Positions 1 through 5,759 of a DNA stretch of 5,768 bases are shown here, piece by piece (the first letter of the stretch is position 1; every line of letters starts with the position of its first letter). The DNA is from Dehalococcoidia bacterium (GTDB lineage: Bacteria; Chloroflexota; Dehalococcoidia; Dehalococcoidales; RBG-16-60-22). Where the stretch lies: positions 1 to 5,768 of the forward strand of contig JAUWYU010000106.1 of assembly GCA_030615655.1 (NCBI GenBank), written 5' to 3'. Made by a program: the position numbers and the translations under genes. The notes below the pieces were generated by a model, which saw only the letters and a list, made by a program, of their open reading frames with translations, did no database searches and was not told the origin of the DNA.

Positions 1-1
1 C

Positions 2-133
2 AAGCCGCCAGCACTTGACCATTGTCCCCAGTGCCATAGCCTCAAGCTACCTCATCATGCCTGTCCTACCTGTGGAACCTACAACGGCCGGGAAGTCATC
101 AAGATGGAAGGGCAGAGAAGAGGAGCCGGCTAA
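2..133 (+). CDS. rpmF: 50S ribosomal protein L32, 3' end only
   Basis: This is the C-terminal 43 residues of ribosomal protein L32, a small zinc-ribbon protein of the large subunit; the start lies left of the window. The frame opens at base 2 and ends with TAA at 131-133. Two zinc knuckles are visible, CPQC at partial residues 8-11 and CPTC at 21-24, separated by nine residues that include the basic SLKLPHH stretch. They are followed by GTYNGREVIKM, which matches the usual L32 ending (CGYYxGREV). A short tail rich in Gly and Arg follows. A different frame over the same bases also stays open, but it has no family resemblance. rpmF often precedes fatty acid synthesis genes in bacteria, and here fabD follows after 108 bases, which supports the call. 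The identification rests on the motif pattern of a partial protein. Confidence 0.86.
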   Translation, partial: KPPALDHCPQCHSLKLPHHACPTCGTYNGREVIKMEGQRRGAG

Positions 134-220
134 TTTCTTCTCACTGAATGAGCAATATCCCCCCGCCTTTTTCTCCCAAACCACGTACGGGGAGCCTACT
201 TAATATCATAAAATTTCTTC

Positions 221-231
221 AGAGGAGGGAG
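221..231 (+). promoter_or_regulatory. ribosome binding site of fabD
   Basis: The purine-rich stretch AGAGGAGGGAG contains a full AGGAGG at 223-228. It lies 13 bases before the ATG at 242, a little further than usual, but it is the only strong site here and it supports that start. I see no convincing sigma70 promoter in the 108 bases between rpmF and fabD, so fabD may be read through from rpmF. Confidence 0.7.
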
Positions 232-241
232 AGTAACTGAG

Positions 242-1168
242 ATGACACAGGTAGCCTGGGTATTTCCCGGTCAGGGCTCACAATCGGTAGGCATGGGACG
301 CGACCTTTACGATAACCTTATTTCAGCCCGAACTATCTTTGACCAGGCTGATGACGCGCTGGGATTCCCCCTTTCCAAGCTATGCTTCGAAGGACCCGAG
401 GACGAACTTCGCCAGACTATCAATGCTCAACCTGCCCTGGTAGTCGCCAGCTTCGCCTGCTTAGAAGCTACCCGGGAAGTCAGCGGCAGTAGCTTGCCCG
501 CTCCCGCTTTCGTTGCCGGTCACAGCCTCGGTGAATACACGGCACTGGCGGTGGCCGGAGTTTTTGATTTCGCCACGGCTGTCCGCCTGGCCCGCGAGAG
601 AGGTCGGCTTATGCATGAGGCCGGACAGGCACGCCCCGGGGGCATGGCCGCTATCATCGGCCTGGATGAAGCACCACTAGCTGAGGTATGCCAGAAATCT
701 GATACCTGCATAGCCAATATCAACTGTCCTAGGCAGATTGTCATCAGCGGCGCCGCCGAGAATGTCACTAAGGCCATGGAGATGGCCACCGCCGCCGGAG
801 CCAGCCGCGCCATCCCACTACAGGTAAGCGGAGCCTTTCACTCGCCACTAATGCAGCCGGCGGTTGACGGCATGACCCAGTATATCAGCTCCCTCTCCTT
901 TCAAGAGCCCTCTATTCCCGTTATCGGCAACACTACGGTTGAGCCACTGATAACTGCTGAAGCGATAAAATCAGAACTTCTCAACCAGTTACACAACCCG
1001 GTTCAATGGCAGCGCACTATCGAGTACATGGTAAATAAAGGTGTGTCCACCTTTATCGAGATAGGACCGGGCAAAGTGCTGACCGGCCTCATCAAAAGAA
1101 TAAACAAGGAAACCAAGACTCTCAACATAGGCGATTTGGAAGCTATCAGGACTTTAGCCAGCCAGTAA
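242..1168 (+). CDS. fabD: malonyl-CoA:ACP transacylase (FabD)
   Basis: FabD moves the malonyl group from malonyl-CoA to the phosphopantetheine arm of acyl carrier protein in the cytoplasm, supplying the extender unit for type II fatty acid synthesis. The 308-residue length is normal for the family. The N-terminal GQGSQ motif (10-14) supplies the oxyanion-hole Gln11. The nucleophile elbow GHSLGE (93-98) carries Ser95. Arg120, in RERGRLM, should bind the malonyl carboxylate, and His200, in VSGAFHSPLM, is the catalytic base. The C-terminal EIGPGKVL (273-280) is also typical. The ATG at 242 has an AGGAGG site upstream and gives the usual MTxVAWVFPGQGSQ start. fabG follows after 20 bases, so the two are almost certainly co-transcribed. 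All key residues are present; a polyketide-type acyltransferase is unlikely for a stand-alone gene next to fabG. Confidence 0.97.
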   Translation: MTQVAWVFPGQGSQSVGMGRDLYDNLISARTIFDQADDALGFPLSKLCFEGPEDELRQTINAQPALVVASFACLEATREVSGSSLPAPAFVAGHSLGEYTALAVAGVFDFATAVRLARERGRLMHEAGQARPGGMAAIIGLDEAPLAEVCQKSDTCIANINCPRQIVISGAAENVTKAMEMATAAGASRAIPLQVSGAFHSPLMQPAVDGMTQYISSLSFQEPSIPVIGNTTVEPLITAEAIKSELLNQLHNPVQWQRTIEYMVNKGVSTFIEIGPGKVLTGLIKRINKETKTLNIGDLEAIRTLASQ

Positions 1169-1188
1169 GCATACGGGGGTTAAAAACC

Positions 1189-1938
1189 ATGGAACTTACT
1201 GATAGAGTAGCTATAGTTACCGGCAGTGCTCGTGGCATCGGGCAGGCAATCGCCCTGAAACTCGCCGAGGTCGGGGCTGACGTCGTGGTCAACGATATCG
1301 AAGCAGCTGCCGACTCTCTGGAAAGCGTGGCGGCCGAAATCAGGGCAATGAACCGGCAGAGCCTGGCTGTTACCGCCGATGTGAGTTCCTCGGACGACGT
1401 TGCCCGTCTCGTCGAGACGGCCGCCAGTACCTTCGGCAGGGTCGATATTCTGGTCAACAACGCCGGCGTTACCCGTGACCAGCTGATAATGCGGATGTCC
1501 GATGAGGACTGGGACACCGTACTGAATATAGACCTTAAAAGCGCCTTTCTCTGCACCAGGGCGGTACTGCGGTACATGCTCAAACAGCGCTGGGGCCGAA
1601 TTGTCAGCATCGCCAGTGTTGTCGGCATCATTGGCAATTCTGGCCAAGCCAACTATGCCTCAGCAAAAGCTGGCGTCATCGGCCTGACCCGTTCTATTGC
1701 CAAAGAGGTAGGCTCCCGCGGTATCACCGCCAACGCCATTGCCCCCGGCTTCATTGAAACCAGAATGACGGAACAACTTGATGAGAAACAAAGGCAGGAG
1801 CTTTTACAGCGCATCCCCCTCGGCTGCCTCGGCTCCCCCCGCGACGTGGCTGAGGCGGTGGTTTTTTTGGCCTCCGAGGAGGCAAAATATATCACCGGGC
1901 AGGTTCTGAACGTAGACGGCGGCATGGCCGGGGCTTAG
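1189..1938 (+). CDS. fabG: 3-oxoacyl-[acyl-carrier-protein] reductase (FabG)
   Basis: FabG reduces 3-oxoacyl-ACP to 3-hydroxyacyl-ACP, the first reduction of each elongation cycle. It is a classical short-chain dehydrogenase/reductase of 249 residues and a normal tetrameric-FabG length. The Rossmann glycine motif TGSARGIG is at 11-18 and NNAG at 90-93. The catalytic tetrad is Asn113, Ser143, Tyr156 and Lys160 (YASAK). PG at 186-187 and the C-terminal NVDGGM (241-246) are also standard. The second beta strand ends VVVND, placing Asp36 where NAD-preferring SDRs carry an acidic residue, while Arg15 in the glycine loop is more typical of NADPH users, so cofactor preference is uncertain. The start at 1189 has only a weak G-run (1175-1179) as ribosome site and probably relies on coupling to fabD 20 bases upstream. 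Membership of the SDR family is certain; the FabG role rests on similarity and on the fabD neighbour. Confidence 0.94.
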   Translation: MELTDRVAIVTGSARGIGQAIALKLAEVGADVVVNDIEAAADSLESVAAEIRAMNRQSLAVTADVSSSDDVARLVETAASTFGRVDILVNNAGVTRDQLIMRMSDEDWDTVLNIDLKSAFLCTRAVLRYMLKQRWGRIVSIASVVGIIGNSGQANYASAKAGVIGLTRSIAKEVGSRGITANAIAPGFIETRMTEQLDEKQRQELLQRIPLGCLGSPRDVAEAVVFLASEEAKYITGQVLNVDGGMAGA

Positions 1939-1940
1939 CC

Positions 1941-2285
1941 ATGAACAAAATTGACTCCTATCATTTCGGACAGATAATAATCAGCGGGAAGAAGTACACC
2001 TCTGATGTCATCATCTTCCCAGATAGGGTGCAGGGCGACTGGTGGCGAGATGAGGGTCATGAGCTAAACCTCAAGGACATAACCGGGATTATGAGTGAGA
2101 ATCCCGAGATATTGCTGGTCGGCACCGGAGCCTCAGGTCTGATGAGGGTCCTCCCTGAGGTGGAGCAAGAAGCCGAAGCACGTATTATCCAGCTTATCGT
2201 ACAGCCCACAGGCGAGGCCTGCGACATATATAACCAGCTTTCCCGCGTGCAGAGAGTGGTGGCGGCGCTGCACCTCACCTGCTAA
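1941..2285 (+). CDS. Mth938-domain (DUF498/NDUFAF3-like) protein
   Basis: This 114-residue soluble protein belongs to the Mth938-like domain family (DUF498), which includes the archaeal protein MTH938 and the mitochondrial complex I assembly factor NDUFAF3. The biochemical role of the bacterial members is not established. Family signatures run through the whole length: IDSYHFGQI (4-12), YTSDVIIFPD (19-28), the WWRDEGH block (34-40), VGTGASGLM (60-68), QPTGEACDIYN (88-98) and a C-terminal VAALHLTC (107-114). No signal peptide or membrane segment is visible. The ATG lies two bases after the fabG stop, with no clear Shine-Dalgarno sequence apart from a G-run, so translation is probably coupled to fabG. 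It ends the plus-strand operon, and its last 11 bases overlap the convergent gene on the other strand. A role linked to fatty acid synthesis is suggested only by position. Confidence 0.9.
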   Translation: MNKIDSYHFGQIIISGKKYTSDVIIFPDRVQGDWWRDEGHELNLKDITGIMSENPEILLVGTGASGLMRVLPEVEQEAEARIIQLIVQPTGEACDIYNQLSRVQRVVAALHLTC

Positions 2286-2994
2286 ATTCTGACTCCTCTT
2301 TTCTTTCCGGCAGCTCAATCTTCGGCCCGTAACGCCGCGTCCGGCATTCCTTAAGGCAATGGAGCACCTCGCTGTCGCTAATCTCGTGCCAGTACCTGTA
2401 GTAGTCTGATACATAGAATCTCGGTGCGGAGCCGACGGCGCAGGTCACTACTTCATCGGCAACTTTCTCCAGTTCCTTCACTACGTGCTCTGGTCCAACC
2501 GGCACCGCGGCTACTACCTTCTCAGGCTTGCGGTGACACACCGATTCTACCGCTGCCCTCATCGTATAGCCCGAAGCCAGGCCGTCATCCACGATTATCA
2601 CAGTCCGGCCGACGATGGCAAGCGGCGGTCTGTCTCGATGATAGAGCAGACTCCTATCACGAATATCGGCTCTAACCTGATTGACCTGATAGTTTATCTG
2701 CTGCTGGCTCAAACCGGCATTCTTCACGACCTCATCATTAAGAATGGTTGTACCGTCATCAGTAACGGAACCAAAGCCGCCTTCGGGACTAAGAGGCAGC
2801 GGGATTTTACGGGAAATGACAAGGTCAAGATCAGCACCAAGTGCCAGTGCGACCCCAAGCGCTACGGCTACACCTCCGTTCGGAATACCCAGCACCACCA
2901 CGGACTTATCGGCATAGCTAGCAAGCTTTTCAGCAAGCTGACGCCCGGCGTCATAGCGGTTCTTAAAGATAGGTTCGGCAGCAGACAAGCGCAT
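2275..2994 (-). CDS. COG1926-type predicted phosphoribosyltransferase
   Basis: This 239-residue protein is a type I phosphoribosyltransferase-fold protein of the poorly characterised COG1926 group; its substrate is unknown. GIPNGGVAVA (36-45) matches the family's GIPRGGVPVA block, and LVISRKI (58-64) is the next conserved strand. FGSVTDDGTTILND (74-87) follows. The PRPP-binding loop TVIIVDDGLASGYTM is at 131-145, with paired Asp136 and Asp137 to contact the ribose hydroxyls. The segment FYVSDYYRYWHEISDSEV (193-210) is the typical C-terminal block, followed by a charged tail of about 25 residues. The ATG at 2994 is preceded by a strong AAGGAGGGA site. It lies 33 bases after the adenine deaminase gene and is the last gene of the purine-salvage operon, so a base-salvage or nucleotide-related role is plausible but inferred. 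Its 3' end overlaps the convergent Mth938 gene by 11 bases. Confidence 0.88.
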   Translation of the reverse strand: MRLSAAEPIFKNRYDAGRQLAEKLASYADKSVVVLGIPNGGVAVALGVALALGADLDLVISRKIPLPLSPEGGFGSVTDDGTTILNDEVVKNAGLSQQQINYQVNQVRADIRDRSLLYHRDRPPLAIVGRTVIIVDDGLASGYTMRAAVESVCHRKPEKVVAAVPVGPEHVVKELEKVADEVVTCAVGSAPRFYVSDYYRYWHEISDSEVLHCLKECRTRRYGPKIELPERKEESEFSR

Positions 2995-3000
2995 ACTATT

Positions 3001-3009
3001 TCCCTCCTT
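3001..3009 (-). promoter_or_regulatory. ribosome binding site of the COG1926 phosphoribosyltransferase gene
   Basis: Read on the minus strand, AAGGAGGGA occupies 3009 down to 3001 and ends 6 bases before the ATG at 2994. It is the strongest ribosome site in this operon and fixes the start. It lies inside the 33-base gap after the adenine deaminase stop codon, so this gene has its own initiation site and need not be coupled to the gene before it. Confidence 0.8.
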
Positions 3010-3027
3010 GGTTCCTGTTGTGCTGAA

Positions 3028-4752
3028 TTATTCTAGCAACTTAAACTCATTCACGTCCACCAGCCCGAGGTCGGTCAGCCTTAGTTCAGGTATCACTGGA
3101 AGCGCCAAGAAAGAGAGTGCAGCAAAAGGCGACGGCAGAGTCGTACCCAAATCTCTAGCTACCTGTTCCAGCCTCTCCAGACTAGCTACCACGGTTTCCA
3201 GCGGTTCATCGGACAGCAGGCCGGCAATAGGCATTCCCAGGCTGTCCAGGACCTTGCCATCAGTTGCCACGACCAAGCCACCCTGCAAGCGCTCGACCTC
3301 CTTGATGGCCGCGAATATATCCTCGTCACTGGTACCGACAACAACAATATTATGCGAATCATGGGCAACAGAGGAGGCTAACGCGCCTTTCTTCAAGCCG
3401 AAGCCGGTAACCAGCCCCTGGCCGATATTACCCGAAGCCCGATGCCTCTCCACTACCACCACCTTCAGGATGTCTCGGCTGGTATCAGGCATAATAAACC
3501 CATCCATAGCCCCAACATTTTCGTACCGCTTCCGGGTGATAATCTGCCCGGGGATAACCTCAATAACCGGCCCGCTCTCTTCTGAGGCCCTGAGCCTCAG
3601 CTCCTCTATGGTAAACGGTTTAATGTTAAATGTACTGGTCAGCCGGCTACCGCCCGACTTATATAAAGGGAACATCGGTTTCCCTTCCCGGGCGACCATA
3701 CGACCCCGGTAGAAGATCATATTTACCTTAAAATTAGCTAAATCATCAAGCACAATAAGATTGGCATAGTAGCCGGGGGCAATGGCTCCAAGTCCGTCCA
3801 GCCGGAAATAGTCGGCGGTATTGATGGTGGCCATCTGAATGGCCCGTACCGGGTCAAGCCCCCGCTTGATTGCCTTGCGCACCACGGCATCAATATCGCC
3901 ATCCCGGAGCAGGTCAACGCAACTGCGGTCATCAACCACAAAGAGACACCGCTTATAGGTCTTATCGTTAACCAGAGGCAGCAGGGCATCCAGATTCTTC
4001 TCTGTGGAACCCTCTCTTATCATGACATACATACCCCGCCTCAACTTTTCCGTTGCCTCGTCAAGAGAAACCGACTCGTGGTCGGAACGCATGCCAGCGG
4101 CAATATAGGCAGACAGTTCTTTCCCGGTAACACCAGGGGCATGACCGTCAACAACTCTGCCTCTGGCTGACTCAATTTTACTCAGCATAGCGGCATCACC
4201 GAAGAGAACACCGGGGTAGTTCATCATCTCGCCCAGCCCGATGCATTCCTTCAATCGTAAAATCCGCCGTATGTCTTCCGGGCCGAGACTGGCCCCCGAG
4301 GTTTCCAAGTGGGTTGCCGGCACGCAGGAAGGTGCCATCAAGAACAGGTCAAACGGTAAACGACGGGCGCAGTCCAGCACGTACTTTATACCCTGCAGGC
4401 CACACACATTAGCAATCTCGTGAAGATCAGTTACCAGCGCTGAGGTACCATACGGCACCACCGCCCGGGCATACTGACCGACATCCAACATGGAACTTTC
4501 CAAGTGGGTATGCCCATTGATGAGACCGGGCGCCAGATATTGGCCACTTAAATCCAGCACCTCTTTGGCCTGCTGATAATCTCCCACCCCAGCCACCCTG
4601 CCCTCGCAAATAGCCACATTGCCCACCTCAATCTCGCCGTTAAGGGTGTTCACCACTCGGGCATTAGCCAGAACTAGGTCGGCGAGTGACTCGCCTTTAG
4701 CTACTACAATCAAGCGATTTAACCTGCTCAAAATCAATCCTCGAGGACACAT
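3028..4752 (-). CDS. ade: adenine deaminase
   Basis: Adenine deaminase of the amidohydrolase superfamily hydrolyses adenine to hypoxanthine and ammonia. The 574-residue reading has the AdeC layout: a small N-terminal beta domain, a metal-dependent TIM barrel and a C-terminal adenine-deaminase domain (about 400-572). Likely metal and catalytic residues are visible in GHTHLES (80-86: His81, His83), HEIANVCG (111-118), GLGEMMNYPGV (172-182, Glu175), DGHAPG (202-207, His204), SDHES (223-227, His225) and VVDDR (272-276). The C-terminal VAHDSHNIVVVG (462-473) is diagnostic of the family. Small departures are Asn79 and Leu110, where relatives such as E. coli Ade have Asp and Pro. The ATG at 4752 overlaps hpt by 19 bases and has no ribosome site. 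A TTG at 4731 has GAGGA six bases upstream, starts two bases after the hpt stop and gives 567 residues; I think it is the likelier start. The hpt neighbour supports adenine as the substrate. Confidence 0.95.
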   Translation of the reverse strand: MCPRGLILSRLNRLIVVAKGESLADLVLANARVVNTLNGEIEVGNVAICEGRVAGVGDYQQAKEVLDLSGQYLAPGLINGHTHLESSMLDVGQYARAVVPYGTSALVTDLHEIANVCGLQGIKYVLDCARRLPFDLFLMAPSCVPATHLETSGASLGPEDIRRILRLKECIGLGEMMNYPGVLFGDAAMLSKIESARGRVVDGHAPGVTGKELSAYIAAGMRSDHESVSLDEATEKLRRGMYVMIREGSTEKNLDALLPLVNDKTYKRCLFVVDDRSCVDLLRDGDIDAVVRKAIKRGLDPVRAIQMATINTADYFRLDGLGAIAPGYYANLIVLDDLANFKVNMIFYRGRMVAREGKPMFPLYKSGGSRLTSTFNIKPFTIEELRLRASEESGPVIEVIPGQIITRKRYENVGAMDGFIMPDTSRDILKVVVVERHRASGNIGQGLVTGFGLKKGALASSVAHDSHNIVVVGTSDEDIFAAIKEVERLQGGLVVATDGKVLDSLGMPIAGLLSDEPLETVVASLERLEQVARDLGTTLPSPFAALSFLALPVIPELRLTDLGLVDVNEFKLLE

Positions 4753-5261
4753 ATATCAGGCAGATTGCGGAACTGCTCGTCAAAATCCAGGCCGTAACCA
4801 ACCAGAAATTTGTCGGGGACGGTAAAGCCAAGATAGTCAATAGTAACCTGAACCCGCCGCCGTGAAGGCTTATCGGTCAGGGCGCAGAGTCGCAGGGAAG
4901 CCGGCTTTTTCTTCTTCAGATAATCCAGGATAAAAGCAATAGTGATGCCAGTATCGACAATATCCTCCACCACCAGCACATCCCTCCCCTTGATTGAAGA
5001 GCCAAGACCCTGCACCACCTTAACCTTCCCAGAAGTCTGCCGGCCTACGCCGTAGCTGGACAACCGGACAAACTCCACCTCCAGCGGGAAATTAAGAAGT
5101 CGAACAAGGTCAGCCAAGAATACGAAGGAGCCCTTGAGTATACCAATCAAAAGGGGAGGTTTATCATGATAGTCCCTGGTGACTTCCGACGCTAATCGGC
5201 TGACGGTGGCCTCTATCTCCACCCGGGGGAAAAGACTGTGTAGCTTGGCTTGAGAATCCAT
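4734..5261 (-). CDS. hpt: hypoxanthine (guanine) phosphoribosyltransferase
   Basis: This enzyme joins hypoxanthine (often also guanine) to PRPP, giving IMP or GMP and pyrophosphate in the cytoplasm. The length of 175 residues is normal for bacterial Hpt. LLIGILKGSFVFLADL (37-52) holds the LKG loop that binds pyrophosphate. LSSYG (67-71) begins the flexible loop. The PRPP motif VLVVEDIVDTGIT (95-107) carries Glu99, Asp100 and Asp103. ALTDKPSRR (127-135) includes Lys131, placed to contact the purine. VPDKFLVGYGLDFDEQFRNLPDI (148-170) is the C-terminal purine and metal site signature. The ATG at 5261 has no useful Shine-Dalgarno sequence; it lies about 12 bases after a TATAAT box, so the mRNA is probably nearly leaderless. 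The gene heads an operon with adenine deaminase, whose product hypoxanthine is its substrate. Family confidence is very high; guanine use cannot be read from the sequence. Confidence 0.95.
   Translation of the reverse strand: MDSQAKLHSLFPRVEIEATVSRLASEVTRDYHDKPPLLIGILKGSFVFLADLVRLLNFPLEVEFVRLSSYGVGRQTSGKVKVVQGLGSSIKGRDVLVVEDIVDTGITIAFILDYLKKKKPASLRLCALTDKPSRRRVQVTIDYLGFTVPDKFLVGYGLDFDEQFRNLPDICVLED
4738..4742 (-). promoter_or_regulatory. possible ribosome site for a TTG start of adenine deaminase
   Basis: On the minus strand GAGGA runs from 4742 to 4738, followed by six bases and then TTG at 4731-4729, in frame with the deaminase. The site lies within the last codons of hpt, as expected for a coupled gene pair. 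It decides between the ATG at 4752, which has no such site, and this TTG. Confidence 0.5.
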
Positions 5262-5272
5262 ACCTAATTGAG

Positions 5273-5301
5273 ATTATAGCCGTTACTGCAAGCCATGTCC
5301 A
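5273..5301 (-). promoter_or_regulatory. sigma70-type promoter of the hpt operon
   Basis: On the minus strand a -35 box TGGACA (5301-5296, five of six matches to TTGACA) is followed by exactly 17 bases and a perfect -10 box TATAAT (5278-5273). The expected transcription start is near 5265-5268, only about 4-7 bases before the hpt ATG at 5261. No other promoter this good was seen upstream of hpt. It would drive hpt, the deaminase gene and the COG1926 gene. Confidence 0.72.
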
Positions 5302-5372
5302 TACTGCACACCAACCTCAGCTCCTTTATCCTCTACACATTGGGAAAAAATGAGCTAAAAAAAAATATAGGG

Positions 5373-5417
5373 AAACAATTCGAGGGTAAACGGGGGATGG
5401 TCAGGGGTGAATTGTTT
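5373..5417. repeat. 9-bp perfect inverted repeat, 27-base centre
   Basis: AAACAATTC at 5373-5381 is matched by its exact reverse complement GAATTGTTT at 5409-5417, enclosing 27 G-rich bases. It sits about 70 bases upstream of the hpt -35 box. It could be a transcription-factor operator, a stem, or the edge of a small element. On the minus strand the right arm is followed after seven bases by a run of nine T, but that gap and the long loop make a normal intrinsic terminator doubtful. Confidence 0.5.
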
Positions 5418-5540
5418 TTAGGGTTATGTTAAGTATAGCCCGTTTTGAGGTTTTTTATGTAAAGTGTCGACGAGAGGGGGTAAAATTTAGCTTTGGCGGC
5501 GGGCGGCCGAGGCGACATTTTGGGGGTTTTTGCAGGCGTG

Positions 5541-5561
5541 ATTTGTTTTGTGAAAACAAAT
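5541..5561. repeat. 9-bp hairpin with 3-base loop
   Basis: ATTTGTTTT (5541-5549), loop GTG and AAAACAAAT (5553-5561) form a perfect AT-rich hairpin. There is no T tract after it on the plus strand, so it is unlikely to be a terminator there. It borders the C/G-rich hairpin cluster. Confidence 0.5.
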
Positions 5562-5582
5562 GGTGATGGAGGAGTGTTTTTG

Positions 5583-5591
5583 TCTACCTCA
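5583..5591 (+). repeat. direct repeat TCTACCTCA, first copy
   Basis: TCTACCTCA occurs here just before the C-run and hairpin cluster, and again as the last nine bases of the window (5760-5768), both times after a T-rich stretch. The spacing is 177 bases, so the second copy could mark the start of another unit cut off by the window edge. Confidence 0.45.
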
Positions 5592-5600
5592 CCCCCTTTG

Positions 5601-5709
5601 TCCCCCTCTCCTATCAAGGAGAGGGGGAAGAAAAGAAAGAGGGGCTGGCGCCCCTCTTCGCAAGCTACTCCCCCTGGGGGTGGGGAGGGAACTACGGGAT
5701 AAACCGTAG
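5601..5709. repeat. cluster of GC-rich hairpins, likely dispersed intergenic repeat
   Basis: Four hairpins lie nearly end to end. The first is a perfect 12-bp stem, 5601-5612 with 5617-5628, and loop ATCA. The second is a perfect 9-bp stem, 5637-5645 with 5650-5658, and loop TGGC. The third is CTCCCC (5668-5673) with GGGGAG (5682-5687), which can also pair as a C5/G5 alternative at 5670-5680. The fourth is CTACGG (5692-5697) with CCGTAG (5704-5709). Such arrays are typical of short palindromic repeats scattered between genes. I infer this from structure and recollection of similar intergenic repeats in Chloroflexota; copy number cannot be seen here. Confidence 0.6.
5626..5658 (-). terminator. 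possible intrinsic terminator read on the minus strand
   Basis: Read on the minus strand, the 9-bp stem AAGAGGGGC/GCCCCTCTT (5658-5637) is followed directly by a pyrimidine tract, TCTTTTCTT, at 5636-5628. This would stop transcripts coming from the right before they reach the hpt promoter. The tract is interrupted by C, and the stem belongs to the repeat cluster, so its role is uncertain. Confidence 0.3.
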
Positions 5710-5759
5710 ATGATACTGGGTGACCCGGGTGGGAATAGATATGATAGGAAGATATTTTA

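Noticed and set aside
173..194. CTCCC/GGGAG 5-bp stem between rpmF and fabD, considered as terminator or leader structure
   Set aside because: Five base pairs with a 12-base loop and no T tract is within chance expectation.
15..203. Open frame on the plus strand starting at ATG 15
   Set aside because: It overlaps the rpmF 3' end in another frame and runs on into the fabD leader. It has no family resemblance, whereas the rpmF frame shows both CxxC knuckles and stops at 131-133.
178..214. AT-rich stretch (TAATAT, TAAAAT) before fabD as a promoter
   Set aside because: No acceptable -35 box lies 16-18 bases upstream of either hexamer.
520..813. Minus-strand open frame inside fabD, and similar ones inside fabG (1146-1652, 1180-1647, 1653-1925)
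   Set aside because: They are shadows of clearly functional genes with complete catalytic motifs on the plus strand.
2485..3036. Plus-strand open frame of 183 codons
   Set aside because: It is antisense to the COG1926 phosphoribosyltransferase gene, whose conserved PRPP loop lies on the other strand. No motif or convincing ribosome site was seen.
3008..3712. Long plus-strand open frame of 234 codons
   Set aside because: It lies wholly antisense to adenine deaminase, is rich in Ser, Thr and Pro as expected for a shadow frame, and shows no motif.
5357..5417. Inverted repeat plus T-run (minus strand) as an intrinsic terminator
   Set aside because: The loop would be 27 bases and the T-run begins seven bases after the stem, so it does not fit a normal terminator.
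5429..5702. Small open frames on both strands in the right intergenic region
   Set aside because: The peptides are low-complexity and follow the repeats and hairpins. There is no ribosome site or recognisable domain.
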